Assembly (NCBI GenBank): GCA_023269585.1
Contig: JAHFTC010000039.1
Span: forward strand, 1-33,273
DNA: 33,273 nucleotides
Direction: 5' to 3'
DNA from: Opitutaceae bacterium
GTDB taxonomy: Bacteria; Verrucomicrobiota; Verrucomicrobiia; Opitutales; Opitutaceae
Both the position numbers and the translations under genes were made by a program. Positions 4,375 through 13,875 of this stretch are shown here, piece by piece. Position 1 is the first letter of the stretch. Every line of letters starts with the position of its first letter. The notes under the pieces are model-generated. The model was given only the letters and a program-made list of their open reading frames with translations. It was not told where the DNA came from and searched no databases.

Positions 4375-7300
4375 ATGCAATCCAAACACTTTCTCGGCGG
4401 CGTGGTCGCGCTGTGCCTCCTCGGCTTAAGCACGTTCCTCACGAGCCGCCGCGAAACCTCGCCGGCGCCCGCCGCCCCTACGGCCGCCGCAACGCCCCAG
4501 CACGCCACCCCCACCCCACCGGAGACTCCGGCAATCGCGGCGCCGGTACCCGGCCCCGCCACCCCGAGGACAAACGCGTCTTCCGCCCAACCCGCGCCGG
4601 CGCCACGGTTCTCCGTCGCCGCGATCCCCACCGGCACCGCGCTGCACCGCGAACTGGAGCGTCTCGCCCCCGCGGCCCGCGCCCGCGCCGTGGCGGCGCT
4701 CGACCGGATGACCTGCGGCATCGAGGATGCGAACTCCCTCCATGTCGACGCCGCCGGCGCACTCTACTACGCCTGCAGAATGCACGCGCTCCCGGTTGGC
4801 GCACACGTGCAGTCGGCCGTCGCGTTCGCCAGCGCTTCCCTCGCAACCGCAACGCCCCCCGGCACCGGCAGCACCGCCCTGATGGCCGTGCCGGTCGCGC
4901 AGCCCCCCGTCCGGCACAGTCGGCCCGGCGCCACCGCCGTCCTGTATCTCGATTTCAACGGCCACAGCATCACGGGCGCCGCCTGGAACAACGCAACCGA
5001 CACCCGTCCCGCCGTCGCCACCTACGACTGCCGCGCCTACGACACCGACGGCGACCCGACCAGGTTCAGCGACCAGGAGCAGGCGGACATCATCCAGATC
5101 TGGGAACGCGTCGCCGAAGACTACGCCCCCTTCGCCATCGACGTGACCACCGAGGAGCCGCCGGCCTTCGGGCCGCGCACCGCCCGCGCACTGATCACCT
5201 CCTCCACCGACCGCAACGGCACGGCGATGCCTGCCTCCGACGCGGGCGGCGTGGCCTACCGCTCGGTCTTCGGTCTCCCCAACTACGCGACCTACTACTC
5301 CCCCGCCCTGGCCTATTTCGACAATCTGTCTTCGCGTCCCGAATATATCGCCGAAACCGTGAGCCACGAGGTCGGGCACAATTTTGGCCTCCACCACGAC
5401 GGCATCACCGGCGGCGACGAGTACTACGGCGGCCACGGCAGCGGCGACACCTCCTGGGGGCCCCTCATGGGTACGGTCTTCAACCGCAACGTCACCCAGT
5501 GGTCGAAAGGCGAGTACGCCGACGCCAACAACACCGAGGACGACGTGCAGCTCATCAGCGCCCAAACCGGTTTCGCCCCCGACGACGTCGGCAATCTTAC
5601 CACCGCCGCCACAGCGTTGACCGTGGTCGATTTCGCGTTCTCGGCGTCGGGCATCATCGGCACCAACACCGACACCGACCTCTACTCCTTCACGAAAGAG
5701 GCGGGCGCGTGCTCGTTCTCCGCCAAGCCGTACCGGGCCGGCTTCGGCACCAACGGCGGCAATGTCGACCTGGTGCTGACGTTGCTCGACTCCGCCGGCA
5801 CCGTGCTGGCCACCAGCGCGCCCGACGCGACGACCGCCGCCATGATCGCCACCGGCGCGCTCCCGGCCGGCACCTACTTTCTCAAGGTCGGCACCAACGG
5901 AACCGGCGCCCCGCTCGGCCAACCACGCACCGGCTACACCGTCTATGGCAGTCTCGGGCGCTACACACTCACCGGGCAACTGCCCGATCCGTTCAAGCCG
6001 GTCATCACCGGCCCCGGCTCCGGCAGCGGCACTTTCGGCGAGGCGCTGGAACTCTGGATCACCGTCGACCGGCCCGTGACCTCCTACCAGGCGAGCGGGC
6101 TGCCGACCGGCGTATCCGTCGATCCGGGCACAGGCCGCATCTCCGGTGTGCCCCAGCAGGCCGGGACCTTCCAAGTCTCGCTCGCGGTCGCCAGCGCCGG
6201 CGGCTCCGCCCAGTCCGCGTTCACCCTCACCATCGCCGCCGCCCCGCCCTACTTCACCAGCCAGCCCGCCCGCCGCATCGTCGTCGGCCGCGGCGAGCCG
6301 TTCACCCTGAGCGCCTCCGGCGTTGGCGCGGCCAACCCGCCCTACTATTCGTTGTACTGCAACGGCGAATCTCTCTACGGCAGCGTCCAACCCGTATTCC
6401 ACATCATAAGTGCCGCCTACCACCACTCCGGCTGGTATCAGATCGTGGCCAGCGACAGCTTCGGCACCCGCCGCAGCGACCCGACTTTCGTCACCGTGGC
6501 ACCGCCCGACGCCGAGCTGCGGCATTTCGGAGAGTATCCGCTTCCTAAACCCACCAACACCGGTGGACTGGTCGATGTCGCCGCGGGGCGGAGCCATGCT
6601 CTCGCGCTCCGCCGCGACGGCACCGTCGTCTCGTGGGGCGTCAACACCGCCGGCCAGCTTGAGCAACCCGCCGGCCTGACCGACGTCGTGGCGATCGCCG
6701 CCGGCGACGCCCATTCGCTCGCCCTGCGCACCGATGGCACGGTGCGCGTCTGGGGAGGCCGCGCTCCCGGCGGCACCGCAACGCCGGCCGCGCTCAATCC
6801 TCCGACCGGCCTGAGCAACGTCGTGGCCATTGCCGCGCGCGGCGACAACTGCATGGCACTCCGGGGCGATGGCACGGTCGCAGTCTGGGGGTTGTCGGCC
6901 GCCGGCCTCCAGCCGCCCGGCGGCTTGGGTACGGCCCGGGAGATCGCCCTCGGGCGCGACCACGCCGTCGCACTGCCTTTCAACGAGATGGCGGACGCCA
7001 TCGCCTGGGGCGACAACACCTGCGGCCAGATCACGGTCGTGCCGGCCATCGCGCGACCGACGTCCATCTTCGCTGGCGACCGCGTAACGATCGGTCTCTA
7101 CACGGCAATATTCCCTGCATCTTGGAACGACGGCCCGGCGCCCGCCCGCCTTGGCGTCATCGCCCCGTCCTATGAACAGCTGCGCACGATCGCCCTCAGT
7201 GACACGCACCGGGTCGTCTTGTGCGAAAGCGGAGCGCTTCGGGTTTGGACAGGCGACCCAGCGGTCGCGCCCACGTTGGCCGGACTCGATCGGGAGAACG

Positions 7301-8322
7301 CCATCTTCAAAGTCGCCGCAGGCCACCGCTTCACGCTGCTGCTGCGCAGCCCCGGCGACTTCTCCCCGCTCACCGTCGAACGTTCGCCCCAGGACGGTTA
7401 TGCGGCCCCGGGGGAGCCGGTGACATTCTATGCCGCGTTCTCCGGCAGCGAACCGGCGACCTATCGTTGGCAGGCCAGCCCGCCCGACGTCACCGCCTGG
7501 GTCGATCTGGCCGACGGAGCGGAGTACCAGGGCACCACCACGTGGCAGTTCACGCTGAATACATTATCCTACGACCGCAAGGGATGGCGGTACCGCTGCG
7601 TGGGCAGCAATGCACCCGGTGTCTTTGTGGCAACGGCCGCGGCCCGGCCCTACGTGCGCATCGACGTGGGTGCCTCGCCCCTTTCGACCCGCGTCTCCGC
7701 CGGAAGCAACGCTTCCTTCACGGCCAGCTTCTCGCTCGACGAGCCCGACCTCCGGTACCGTTGGCAATCGTTGGTGCCCACCGTGGGCGTCTGGACCGAC
7801 ATCACCGACGGCGACCACTTCCGCGGAGCCAACAGCCGAACCCTCGAAATACTCGCGGCCCCGGCCACGCTCAACGGTCTCCTCTACCATTGCATCGCAT
7901 CCGGACCCTATTGCGTGGATCGTGAGACCTACCCGGCGTACCTCTACGTCGACGGCGGCTGGGCGAGCTTCCGTTCCAGCTGTTTTAGCGGCTCCGAGCT
8001 CGCTGACTCGGGCATCTCCGGCGAAGCCGCCGACCCGGACGGCGACGGCATCTCCAACCTGCTCGAATATGCCTTCGGACTGAATCCGCGGGAGGCCGAT
8101 TCCAGGCCGCTTCTCCGCCTGAATACCGTCGGAAATTCCCTCCAACTCGGCTACACCCCCTCGTCCGGCGCCACCGACCTGAGCTTCACGCTGCAATCCA
8201 GCCCCGACCTGCGGACCTGGACCGATGTCCCCGGCAGCAGCCCGGTCGCCAACGAGCCGGTCTTCGTGAACGTCGCCGGCGACACCACCGCATTCTACCG
8301 CGTGGCCGTGCGGTTCCGATAG
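4375..8322 (+). CDS. Secreted metzincin-like metalloprotease with Ig-like and RCC1-like repeats
   Basis: A 1315-aa exported protein. The ATG at 4375 gives a signal sequence (MQSKHFLGGVVALCLLGLST), then a Pro/Ala/Thr-rich linker (~residues 26-75). The protease domain (~190-400) has the zinc motif HExxHxxGxxH (H331, E332, H335, H341) and a downstream LMG (M365) that may be the Met-turn. A pre-peptidase-like beta domain (~415-540) follows, then an Ig-like domain (~545-620) containing SYQASGLPTGVSVDPGTG, another Ig-like segment, and RCC1-like repeats from ~732 to ~990 (ALRRDGTVVSWG, ALRTDGTVRVWG). Two more Ig-like modules and a calcium-binding-type segment DPDGDGISNLLEYAFGLNP (~1221) end the protein. 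No PEP-CTERM tail is present. It probably degrades or binds extracellular protein; the substrate is unknown. Confidence 0.85.
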   Translation: MQSKHFLGGVVALCLLGLSTFLTSRRETSPAPAAPTAAATPQHATPTPPETPAIAAPVPGPATPRTNASSAQPAPAPRFSVAAIPTGTALHRELERLAPAARARAVAALDRMTCGIEDANSLHVDAAGALYYACRMHALPVGAHVQSAVAFASASLATATPPGTGSTALMAVPVAQPPVRHSRPGATAVLYLDFNGHSITGAAWNNATDTRPAVATYDCRAYDTDGDPTRFSDQEQADIIQIWERVAEDYAPFAIDVTTEEPPAFGPRTARALITSSTDRNGTAMPASDAGGVAYRSVFGLPNYATYYSPALAYFDNLSSRPEYIAETVSHEVGHNFGLHHDGITGGDEYYGGHGSGDTSWGPLMGTVFNRNVTQWSKGEYADANNTEDDVQLISAQTGFAPDDVGNLTTAATALTVVDFAFSASGIIGTNTDTDLYSFTKEAGACSFSAKPYRAGFGTNGGNVDLVLTLLDSAGTVLATSAPDATTAAMIATGALPAGTYFLKVGTNGTGAPLGQPRTGYTVYGSLGRYTLTGQLPDPFKPVITGPGSGSGTFGEALELWITVDRPVTSYQASGLPTGVSVDPGTGRISGVPQQAGTFQVSLAVASAGGSAQSAFTLTIAAAPPYFTSQPARRIVVGRGEPFTLSASGVGAANPPYYSLYCNGESLYGSVQPVFHIISAAYHHSGWYQIVASDSFGTRRSDPTFVTVAPPDAELRHFGEYPLPKPTNTGGLVDVAAGRSHALALRRDGTVVSWGVNTAGQLEQPAGLTDVVAIAAGDAHSLALRTDGTVRVWGGRAPGGTATPAALNPPTGLSNVVAIAARGDNCMALRGDGTVAVWGLSAAGLQPPGGLGTAREIALGRDHAVALPFNEMADAIAWGDNTCGQITVVPAIARPTSIFAGDRVTIGLYTAIFPASWNDGPAPARLGVIAPSYEQLRTIALSDTHRVVLCESGALRVWTGDPAVAPTLAGLDRENAIFKVAAGHRFTLLLRSPGDFSPLTVERSPQDGYAAPGEPVTFYAAFSGSEPATYRWQASPPDVTAWVDLADGAEYQGTTTWQFTLNTLSYDRKGWRYRCVGSNAPGVFVATAAARPYVRIDVGASPLSTRVSAGSNASFTASFSLDEPDLRYRWQSLVPTVGVWTDITDGDHFRGANSRTLEILAAPATLNGLLYHCIASGPYCVDRETYPAYLYVDGGWASFRSSCFSGSELADSGISGEAADPDGDGISNLLEYAFGLNPREADSRPLLRLNTVGNSLQLGYTPSSGATDLSFTLQSSPDLRTWTDVPGSSPVANEPVFVNVAGDTTAFYRVAVRFR

Positions 8323-8611
8323 CCCGGAAGTTTCGCACGGCGAGCGCAGGAGGCAGCGGATCGGTTGGCGGAATTCGTGAGAATCTCAGGGTTTGTCCCG
8401 GACGAAAGCCTCACGGCTTCCGCTACGGTGCGAAAGAGGCGGGGTAGCGTGTAGACGGACCGAACCGGGAGCAGTTGAAGCGCGAACCCCGGCGGCGCGG
8501 GAACGTTTCAGCCCAGCCTTCTACCTCCCGCCCCGCGCGGAAACAGCGTGCGCTCCCGCCACCATCGATCATTAGTCATTCAGCACAAGTTCTCGGCTAA
8601 TCCTCGTCACC

Positions 8612-8827
8612 ACCGTCCACCCAGCCGCGTACCGCAGCGCGCCAGCGCGAGGAACGCGGCGAGCGAGGCCAAAGGCCGACCCGTCCACCGCCCACCGTCT
8701 ACCGTCCACCGCCCACCGTCCACCGTCCACCGTCCACCGCCCACCGTCCACCGTCCACCCAGCCGCGTACCGCAGCGCGCCAGCGCGAGGAACGCGGCGA
8801 GCGAGGCCAAAGGCCGACCCGTCCACC
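8612..8827 (+). repeat. Two 78-bp direct repeats flanking a CCACCGTCCA-type minisatellite
   Basis: 8612-8689 and 8750-8827 are copies of a 78-bp unit 138 bp apart. The unit contains short palindromes: CCGCGT...ACGCGG and GGCCAAAGGCC. Between them 8690-8749 consists of tandem ~10-bp units (CCACCGTCCA with C/T variation). The minus strand is therefore rich in regularly spaced GG runs. The rest of 8323-8841 holds no supported gene; an 8-bp inverted repeat TTTCGCAC/GTGCGAAA (8331-8338, 8428-8435) is of unknown meaning. The block sits just upstream of the polysaccharide operon. Confidence 0.85.
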
Positions 8828-8841
8828 ACCCACCGTCCCCC

Positions 8842-10104
8842 GTGCTGCTCCTCTCCCATCCCACCGGCAACGCCAACGTCCGCCATGCCGCCCTCGGCCT
8901 GGCGCGCGCCGGGCTGCTCGCGGAGCTGCGCACCTGCCTCGCGATCGATCCCGCCGCCGGGTGGCTGCGCGCCCTGCCGGCCGGACTCGCCGCGCAACTA
9001 CGGCGCCGCGCCGTGCCCGAGGCCCTCCTGCCCTTCGTGCACTCCCGCCCAGGGCGGGAACTGCTGCGCCTGCTCGGCGGCCGCGGGCCCCTCGGCCGCC
9101 GCCTCACCCGCCACGAGACCGGCCTGTGCTGCGTCGATGCCGTCTACCAGGATCTCGACCGCGCCTGCGCCCGCCGTGTCGCCCGCGGCGGCCTCACCGG
9201 CGTCTACGCCTACGAGGACGGCGCCGCGGCCACCTTCGCCGCCGCCCGCGCCCGCGGCATCGCCACCTTCTACGACCAGCCGATCGGCTACTGGCGCGCC
9301 GCCCGGCGTATCCTCTCCGAGGAGGCGGAACGCGAACCGGAGTGGGCCGCGACGATCGCCGGCAACCGCGACAGCGCCGCCAAGACCGCACGCAAGGACG
9401 AGGAGCTGCGCCGGGCCGACGTCGTCTTCGCGGCGACCTCGTTCACCCGCGCCACCCTCGCCGAGCATCCCGGGTTCACCGCGCCGGTCCACGTCCTTCC
9501 GTACGGAGCTCCCCACTACGACCCCACCGCACCGCGCTCGCCCTATGCCGCCGCGGACCGGCCGTTGCGCGTGCTCTCCGTGGGCTCGCTCGGCCAGCGC
9601 AAGGGCCTCTCCTACCTCTTCGCCGCCGCCGCGCTCGCCGGCCGCGCGATCGAGCTCACCGTCGTGGGCACCCGGCCCGCCGAGCCCTGCGCCGCCCTCG
9701 ACCGCGCGCTCGCCGCGCACCGCTGGATCGCCTCGCTCCCGCACGACGGCATCCTCGAGCTCATGCGCCGCAGCGATGTCTTCGTGTTCCCCTCCCTCTT
9801 CGAGGGCTTCGGCCTCGTGATCCTCGAGGCGATGGCCCAGGGCCTGCCCGTGATCACCACCCCGCACACCGCCGGGCCCGACCTCATCGCCGACGGCGTC
9901 GACGGTTTCATCGTGCCGATCCGCGACGCCCCGGCCATCGCCGCGCGGCTCGACTCGCTCCACCGCGACCGCGACCGCCTCGCCGCGATGGGCGCCGCCG
10001 CCCGCGCCAAGGCCTTCTCGTTCACCTGGACCGCCTACGAGGACGGTCTGGCCCGCCTCGTGCAGAACCACCTCGCCACCCGTCCCGCGCCCGCCCGCCC
10101 GTGA
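8842..10104 (+). CDS. GT4-type glycosyltransferase, first gene of the polysaccharide operon
   Basis: A 420-aa GT-B fold glycosyltransferase. The GTG at 8842 is chosen because the protein fold begins here (VLLLSHPTGNANVRHAALGL) and the in-frame sequence upstream is only repeat DNA. The N-terminal acceptor domain spans ~1-225. The C-terminal nucleotide-sugar domain starts at RVLSVGSLGQRKG (~243-255) and contains the GT4 E-x7-E motif in FEGFGLVILE (E321, E329). It should transfer a sugar from a nucleotide donor to a growing surface glycan on the cytoplasmic side of the membrane. Donor and acceptor cannot be deduced. The stop overlaps the start of the next gene (GTGA). Confidence 0.85.
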   Translation: MLLLSHPTGNANVRHAALGLARAGLLAELRTCLAIDPAAGWLRALPAGLAAQLRRRAVPEALLPFVHSRPGRELLRLLGGRGPLGRRLTRHETGLCCVDAVYQDLDRACARRVARGGLTGVYAYEDGAAATFAAARARGIATFYDQPIGYWRAARRILSEEAEREPEWAATIAGNRDSAAKTARKDEELRRADVVFAATSFTRATLAEHPGFTAPVHVLPYGAPHYDPTAPRSPYAAADRPLRVLSVGSLGQRKGLSYLFAAAALAGRAIELTVVGTRPAEPCAALDRALAAHRWIASLPHDGILELMRRSDVFVFPSLFEGFGLVILEAMAQGLPVITTPHTAGPDLIADGVDGFIVPIRDAPAIAARLDSLHRDRDRLAAMGAAARAKAFSFTWTAYEDGLARLVQNHLATRPAPARP

Positions 10105-11465
10105 AACCCGACACTCTCCTCAAATCGCTCATCTGGCTCTACGCGGCGCTGCTCATCTTCGAGGGCGCGCTGCGCAAATGGCTGCTGCCCGGTTTCTCCG
10201 ATGCGCTGCTCGTCGTGCGCGACCCCGTGGTGATCCTCATCTACCTGTTCGCGATGGCGCAGGGCCGTTTCCCGCTCAACGGCTGGGTGCTCACCACCTT
10301 CTTCCTCGCCGTCGCCTCCGTCGTCACCTCGTTGCTGGCCGGCCAGGACAACGTGCTCATCACCGCCTACGGCCTGCGCAGCAACTACCTCCATCTCCCG
10401 CTCGTCTGGGTGATTGCCTCCACGTTTACGCGACGCGACACCGAGCGGCTCGGCCAGGCCCTGCTCCTGCTCGCGATCCCCATGACGGTGCTGATGGTCG
10501 TCCAGTTCGAGTCGCCGCCCGACAGTCCGATCAACCGCGGGGTCGGCTCGGATGAGACCGGCGGCCAGCTCTACGGCGCGCTCGGCCACATCCGCCCGCC
10601 GGGGTTCTTCTCGTTCATCACCGGGCCCAACCTCTTCTACCCGCTGGTGACCGCCGTGCTCTTTCACCAGTTCATGGCCGAGCGCCGCCTGCGCTGGTGG
10701 CTGCTCGTCCTGTGCGGCCTGGCCGTGCTGCTCGCCCTGCCCATCTCGATCAGCCGCACCGCGATGGTCGCGGCCCTGGTCGTCGCCTCGGCGTACGGCT
10801 TCAGCCTGTTCTTCACCGGCCTGTTCAACGCCGCCTTGCTGCGCCTGGCCTTCGTCGGGGCCCTCGTCGTGGTCGTCCTCGGTTTCCTCCCCGTCTTCGA
10901 CGATGCCCGCGAGGCCTTCCTCTCCCGCTGGGAGACCGCCACCCAGGCCGACGAGGTCGGCATGGACGCCGTCACCGGGCGCGTCTTCGGCGGCGGCGAC
11001 TACCTGGCCAGCGTCCTCGACCAAGCCACGCTCTTCGGCAAGGGCGTGGGCATGGGCTCCAACGTCGCCGCCCGGCTCACCACCGGCCGGATGGGTTTCC
11101 TGCTCGCCGAGAACGAATGGGCGAAATGCCTGCTCGAGCTCGGCCTGCTGCTCGGCGTCGCCTTCCTGGGCCTACGCTTTGCCCTCGCCTTCAGCCTCCT
11201 GCGGCGGGCGCTCACGCGCCTCCGGGCCCGGCGCGATCCCCTGCCCTGGCTGATCTGGAGCGCATCGTCCGTCCCGCTCCTCTTCGGCCAATGGGCCCAG
11301 CCCACCGGCCTCGGCTTCGCCATCCTTGGCGCCGGCCTCTGCCTCGCCGCCTGCCAGGACGACCCCGAGGAGGAGGAGGAAACGGAGAACCCCGACGGCG
11401 AGGAGTTCGACGAGGACTCCGCCGAGGACGACGAAACCGCCGCACCCGAGGAGCACGCAAGGTGA
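10101..11465 (+). CDS. O-antigen ligase/Wzy-like polysaccharide polymerase, membrane protein
   Basis: A 454-aa polytopic protein with roughly ten hydrophobic segments, starting at a GTG that overlaps the previous stop. A large loop around residues 135-165 (VQFESPPDSPINRGVG...RPPGFFSF) lies between membrane spans, followed by a segment with SRTAM and a second loop containing GVGMGSNVAARLTTGRMGF (~residues 315-333). This layout is that of O-antigen polymerase/ligase-type proteins (Wzy_C-like), which join lipid-linked repeat units outside the inner membrane. The gene lies among glycosyltransferases, supporting a polymerase role. The last ~35 residues are strikingly acidic (DDPEEEEETE...), probably cytoplasmic, and unusual for the family. 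Polymerase and ligase cannot be separated by eye. Confidence 0.75.
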   Translation: MKPDTLLKSLIWLYAALLIFEGALRKWLLPGFSDALLVVRDPVVILIYLFAMAQGRFPLNGWVLTTFFLAVASVVTSLLAGQDNVLITAYGLRSNYLHLPLVWVIASTFTRRDTERLGQALLLLAIPMTVLMVVQFESPPDSPINRGVGSDETGGQLYGALGHIRPPGFFSFITGPNLFYPLVTAVLFHQFMAERRLRWWLLVLCGLAVLLALPISISRTAMVAALVVASAYGFSLFFTGLFNAALLRLAFVGALVVVVLGFLPVFDDAREAFLSRWETATQADEVGMDAVTGRVFGGGDYLASVLDQATLFGKGVGMGSNVAARLTTGRMGFLLAENEWAKCLLELGLLLGVAFLGLRFALAFSLLRRALTRLRARRDPLPWLIWSASSVPLLFGQWAQPTGLGFAILGAGLCLAACQDDPEEEEETENPDGEEFDEDSAEDDETAAPEEHAR

Positions 11466-11523
11466 GCCGCCGCCGCACAACCCGCCGCCGTGGCGCCGGC
11501 GCACCTGCCCGCGTCGCCATCGC

Positions 11524-12663
11524 ATGAACACACCGCCCGTCCTCCTGGTGGGCAACTTCGCCCCCGATGCGCAGCAGAGCATGCTGCGCTTCGCCGCGCT
11601 GCTGGAGCGCGAACTGCTCGCGCGGGGCTGCGCCGTGCGCACCGTCGCGCCGCAACCGCGCTGGGCCCGCCTCGCCCGCCCCTACCGCTACTCCGGCTGG
11701 CCCAAGCTGCTCGGCTACGTCGACAAGTTCCTGCTCTTCCCCCGCGAACTGCGCCGCCTTGCCCGCCGCGAACCCGCCGCCGTCTTCCACCTCGTCGACC
11801 ACGCCAACGCCGTCTACCTGCCGTCGCTCGCCGGCCGCGCCGTCGTCACCTGCCACGACCTGCTGCAGATCCGTGCCGCGCTCGGCGAGATCCCGCAACA
11901 ACCCGTGGGGTCGTCGGGCCGCCGCTATCAGGGCTGGATCCGGCGCCATCTCGCCACCGCCCCGGTCGCCGCCTGCGTCTCCGGCCAGACCGCCGCCGAC
12001 TTGCGCCGCCTCACCGGCCTGCCGCCCGAGCGCACGCCGGTCGTGCCCATGAGCTTGAATTTCCCCTACGAGCGCGTCGCCGCCGCGGCCGCCCGCGCCG
12101 ACCTCGCCGCCACCACCGGCCTCGCGGCGCCCGACGGGCCCTTCCTCCTCAACGTCGGCGGCGGCCAATGGTACAAGAACCGGCCCGGCCTGCTCCGGCT
12201 CTTCCACGCGCTGCGCTCCGCCCACGGCTACGGCGGCCGCCTCGTGATGGTCGGCAAGCCGCTCTCCGCCGCCGACGCCGCCCTCGCCGCGGAGCTCGGC
12301 CTCGCCGCCACGATCGATGCGCTCCCGCTCGTATCCGAGGAAACCCTCGCCGCGCTCTATTCGCTCGCCGACGGCCTCGTCTTCCCCTCGCTCGAGGAGG
12401 GCTTCGGCTGGCCCAGCCTCGAGGCCCAGGCCTGCGGCTGCCGGGTCTTCACCTCCAACCGCCCGCCCATGACCGAGGTGGGCGGCGACGCCGCGGTCTA
12501 CTTCGACCCGACCGACGCCCCCGGCGCCGCCGCCGCGATCGCGGCGGCCCTGCGCGACACGCCGCCGCTCAACGAACGCGGTCTCGCCCATGCCCGCCGT
12601 TTCTCCACCGCCGCGCTGACCGACGCCTACCTCGCGCTCTACCAGCGCGTCGCCCACCCATGA
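11524..12663 (+). CDS. GT4-type glycosyltransferase
   Basis: A 379-aa GT-B glycosyltransferase beginning MNTPPVLLVGNFAPDAQQSM. The N-terminal domain carries VVTCHDLLQIRAALGE (~residues 107-122), as in mannosyltransferase-type GT4 enzymes. The C-terminal domain opens with FLLNVGGGQWYKNRPGLLRL (~207-226), and the E-x7-E motif is E292-E300 in EEGFGWPSLE. It follows the polymerase gene after a 58-bp gap with no visible function, and its stop overlaps the next start (ATGA). It is expected to act in surface polysaccharide repeat-unit assembly; sugar specificity is unknown. Confidence 0.85.
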   Translation: MNTPPVLLVGNFAPDAQQSMLRFAALLERELLARGCAVRTVAPQPRWARLARPYRYSGWPKLLGYVDKFLLFPRELRRLARREPAAVFHLVDHANAVYLPSLAGRAVVTCHDLLQIRAALGEIPQQPVGSSGRRYQGWIRRHLATAPVAACVSGQTAADLRRLTGLPPERTPVVPMSLNFPYERVAAAAARADLAATTGLAAPDGPFLLNVGGGQWYKNRPGLLRLFHALRSAHGYGGRLVMVGKPLSAADAALAAELGLAATIDALPLVSEETLAALYSLADGLVFPSLEEGFGWPSLEAQACGCRVFTSNRPPMTEVGGDAAVYFDPTDAPGAAAAIAAALRDTPPLNERGLAHARRFSTAALTDAYLALYQRVAHP

Positions 12664-13859
12664 GCACCGCACCCTTCCGCCTGCTCCGCGCCCTGCACTC
12701 CCTCGACCCCGCCGGCGGCGGTCCCGGCGCCGGCGTGCGCTCGATCACCCCGGTGCTCGCCGCGCGCGGCGTCACCACGGACATCGTCACGGTCGACGCT
12801 CCGGCGCGCGGTTTCGGCTGCGCCGGCGCGACGTGCCATGCCGTGGGCCCGACCGCCCGCAGCAACGGCTACTGCGGCGCGCTGCGCCCGTGGCTGCGCC
12901 GCGAACTCCCGCGGTTCGACGCCGCCGTGGTCCACGGCATGTGGCAGTATCATGGTTACGCCGTGTGGCGCGAGGCGCGCCGCCGCGGCACGCCCTACTT
13001 CGTCTACCCCCACGGCATGCTCGACCCGTGGTTCAACCGGACGTACCCGCTCAAGCATCTCAAGAAGCGGCTGTACTGGCGGCTCGTCGAAGCGCACGTG
13101 CTGCGGCACGCCGCCGGCGTGCTCTTCACCTGCGAGGAGGAGCGCCGCCTCGCCCGCACCTCCTTCCGCCCGTGGCGCTGCCGCGAGGTCGTGGTCAACT
13201 ACGGCTGCGCCGCCCCGCCCCCCGCGACGCCCGCCCAGGCCGCGGCGTTCCGCGCCCGCTGCCCCGGGCTGGGCGACCGGCCGTTCCTGCTCTACCTGAG
13301 CCGCATCCACGAGAAGAAGGGCGTGGACCTGCTGCTGCGCGCGTATTCGGACTTCGTGGGCACAGCCGCCGCGGGCTCGAGCCTCCCGGCCCTCGTCGTC
13401 GCCGGACCGTGCGCGGACGCCGCCTACCTCGCGCAACTGCAGGCCCTCGGCGCCGCCACCGCGCCGGCCGGCGCGGTGCTCTGGCCCGGCATGCTCGAGG
13501 GCGACGCGAAGTGGGGCGCGTTCCGCGCCGCCGAGGCGTTCGTGCTGCCCTCGCACCAGGAGAATTTCGGCATCGCCGTGGCCGAGGCCCTCGCCTGCGG
13601 CGCGCCCGCGTTGCTCTCGGACCAGGTGAACATCTGGCGCGAGGTCGAGGCGGCCGGCGCCGCGTTCGTCGCCCCCGACACCGCCGAGGGCACGCGGCTC
13701 CTGCTGGACCGCTGGGGTGCGTTGCCCGCCGCCGCGCGGCAGACCATGCGCGCCGCCGCCGCCCGTTGTTTCGCGGAGCGGTTCGAAATTTCCCGCGCCG
13801 CCGATTCCCTGCTCGCCGAGCTCGGCGGGGTGGCCGCCGCTCGACCATCCGGAAGTTGA
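12660..13859 (+). CDS. GT4-type glycosyltransferase
   Basis: A 399-aa GT-B glycosyltransferase, translationally coupled to the gene before it (ATGA overlap). The N-terminus has a glycine-rich loop, LDPAGGGPGAGVRSI (~residues 14-28), then VVHGMWQYHGYAVW (~89-102) and PYFVYPHGMLDPWF (~110-123), an arrangement common in WcaI/colanic-acid-type transferases. The C-terminal domain carries LLYLSRIHEKKGVDLLL (~212-228) and the E-x7-E motif E301-E309 in QENFGIAVAE. The role is presumably sugar addition to the repeat unit; the donor is unknown. A 16-bp gap leads to the next gene. Confidence 0.87.
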   Translation: MSTAPFRLLRALHSLDPAGGGPGAGVRSITPVLAARGVTTDIVTVDAPARGFGCAGATCHAVGPTARSNGYCGALRPWLRRELPRFDAAVVHGMWQYHGYAVWREARRRGTPYFVYPHGMLDPWFNRTYPLKHLKKRLYWRLVEAHVLRHAAGVLFTCEEERRLARTSFRPWRCREVVVNYGCAAPPPATPAQAAAFRARCPGLGDRPFLLYLSRIHEKKGVDLLLRAYSDFVGTAAAGSSLPALVVAGPCADAAYLAQLQALGAATAPAGAVLWPGMLEGDAKWGAFRAAEAFVLPSHQENFGIAVAEALACGAPALLSDQVNIWREVEAAGAAFVAPDTAEGTRLLLDRWGALPAAARQTMRAAAARCFAERFEISRAADSLLAELGGVAAARPSGS

Positions 13860-13875
13860 GGATACTCTGTCCCGT

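Noticed and set aside
4426..7326. Long minus-strand open frame opposite the metalloprotease
   Set aside because: Gly/Arg-rich shadow of a high-GC gene without motifs.
8548..8841. Upstream part of the first glycosyltransferase frame
   Set aside because: It translates the repeat block (STVHRPP-type repeats); the fold starts at GTG 8842.
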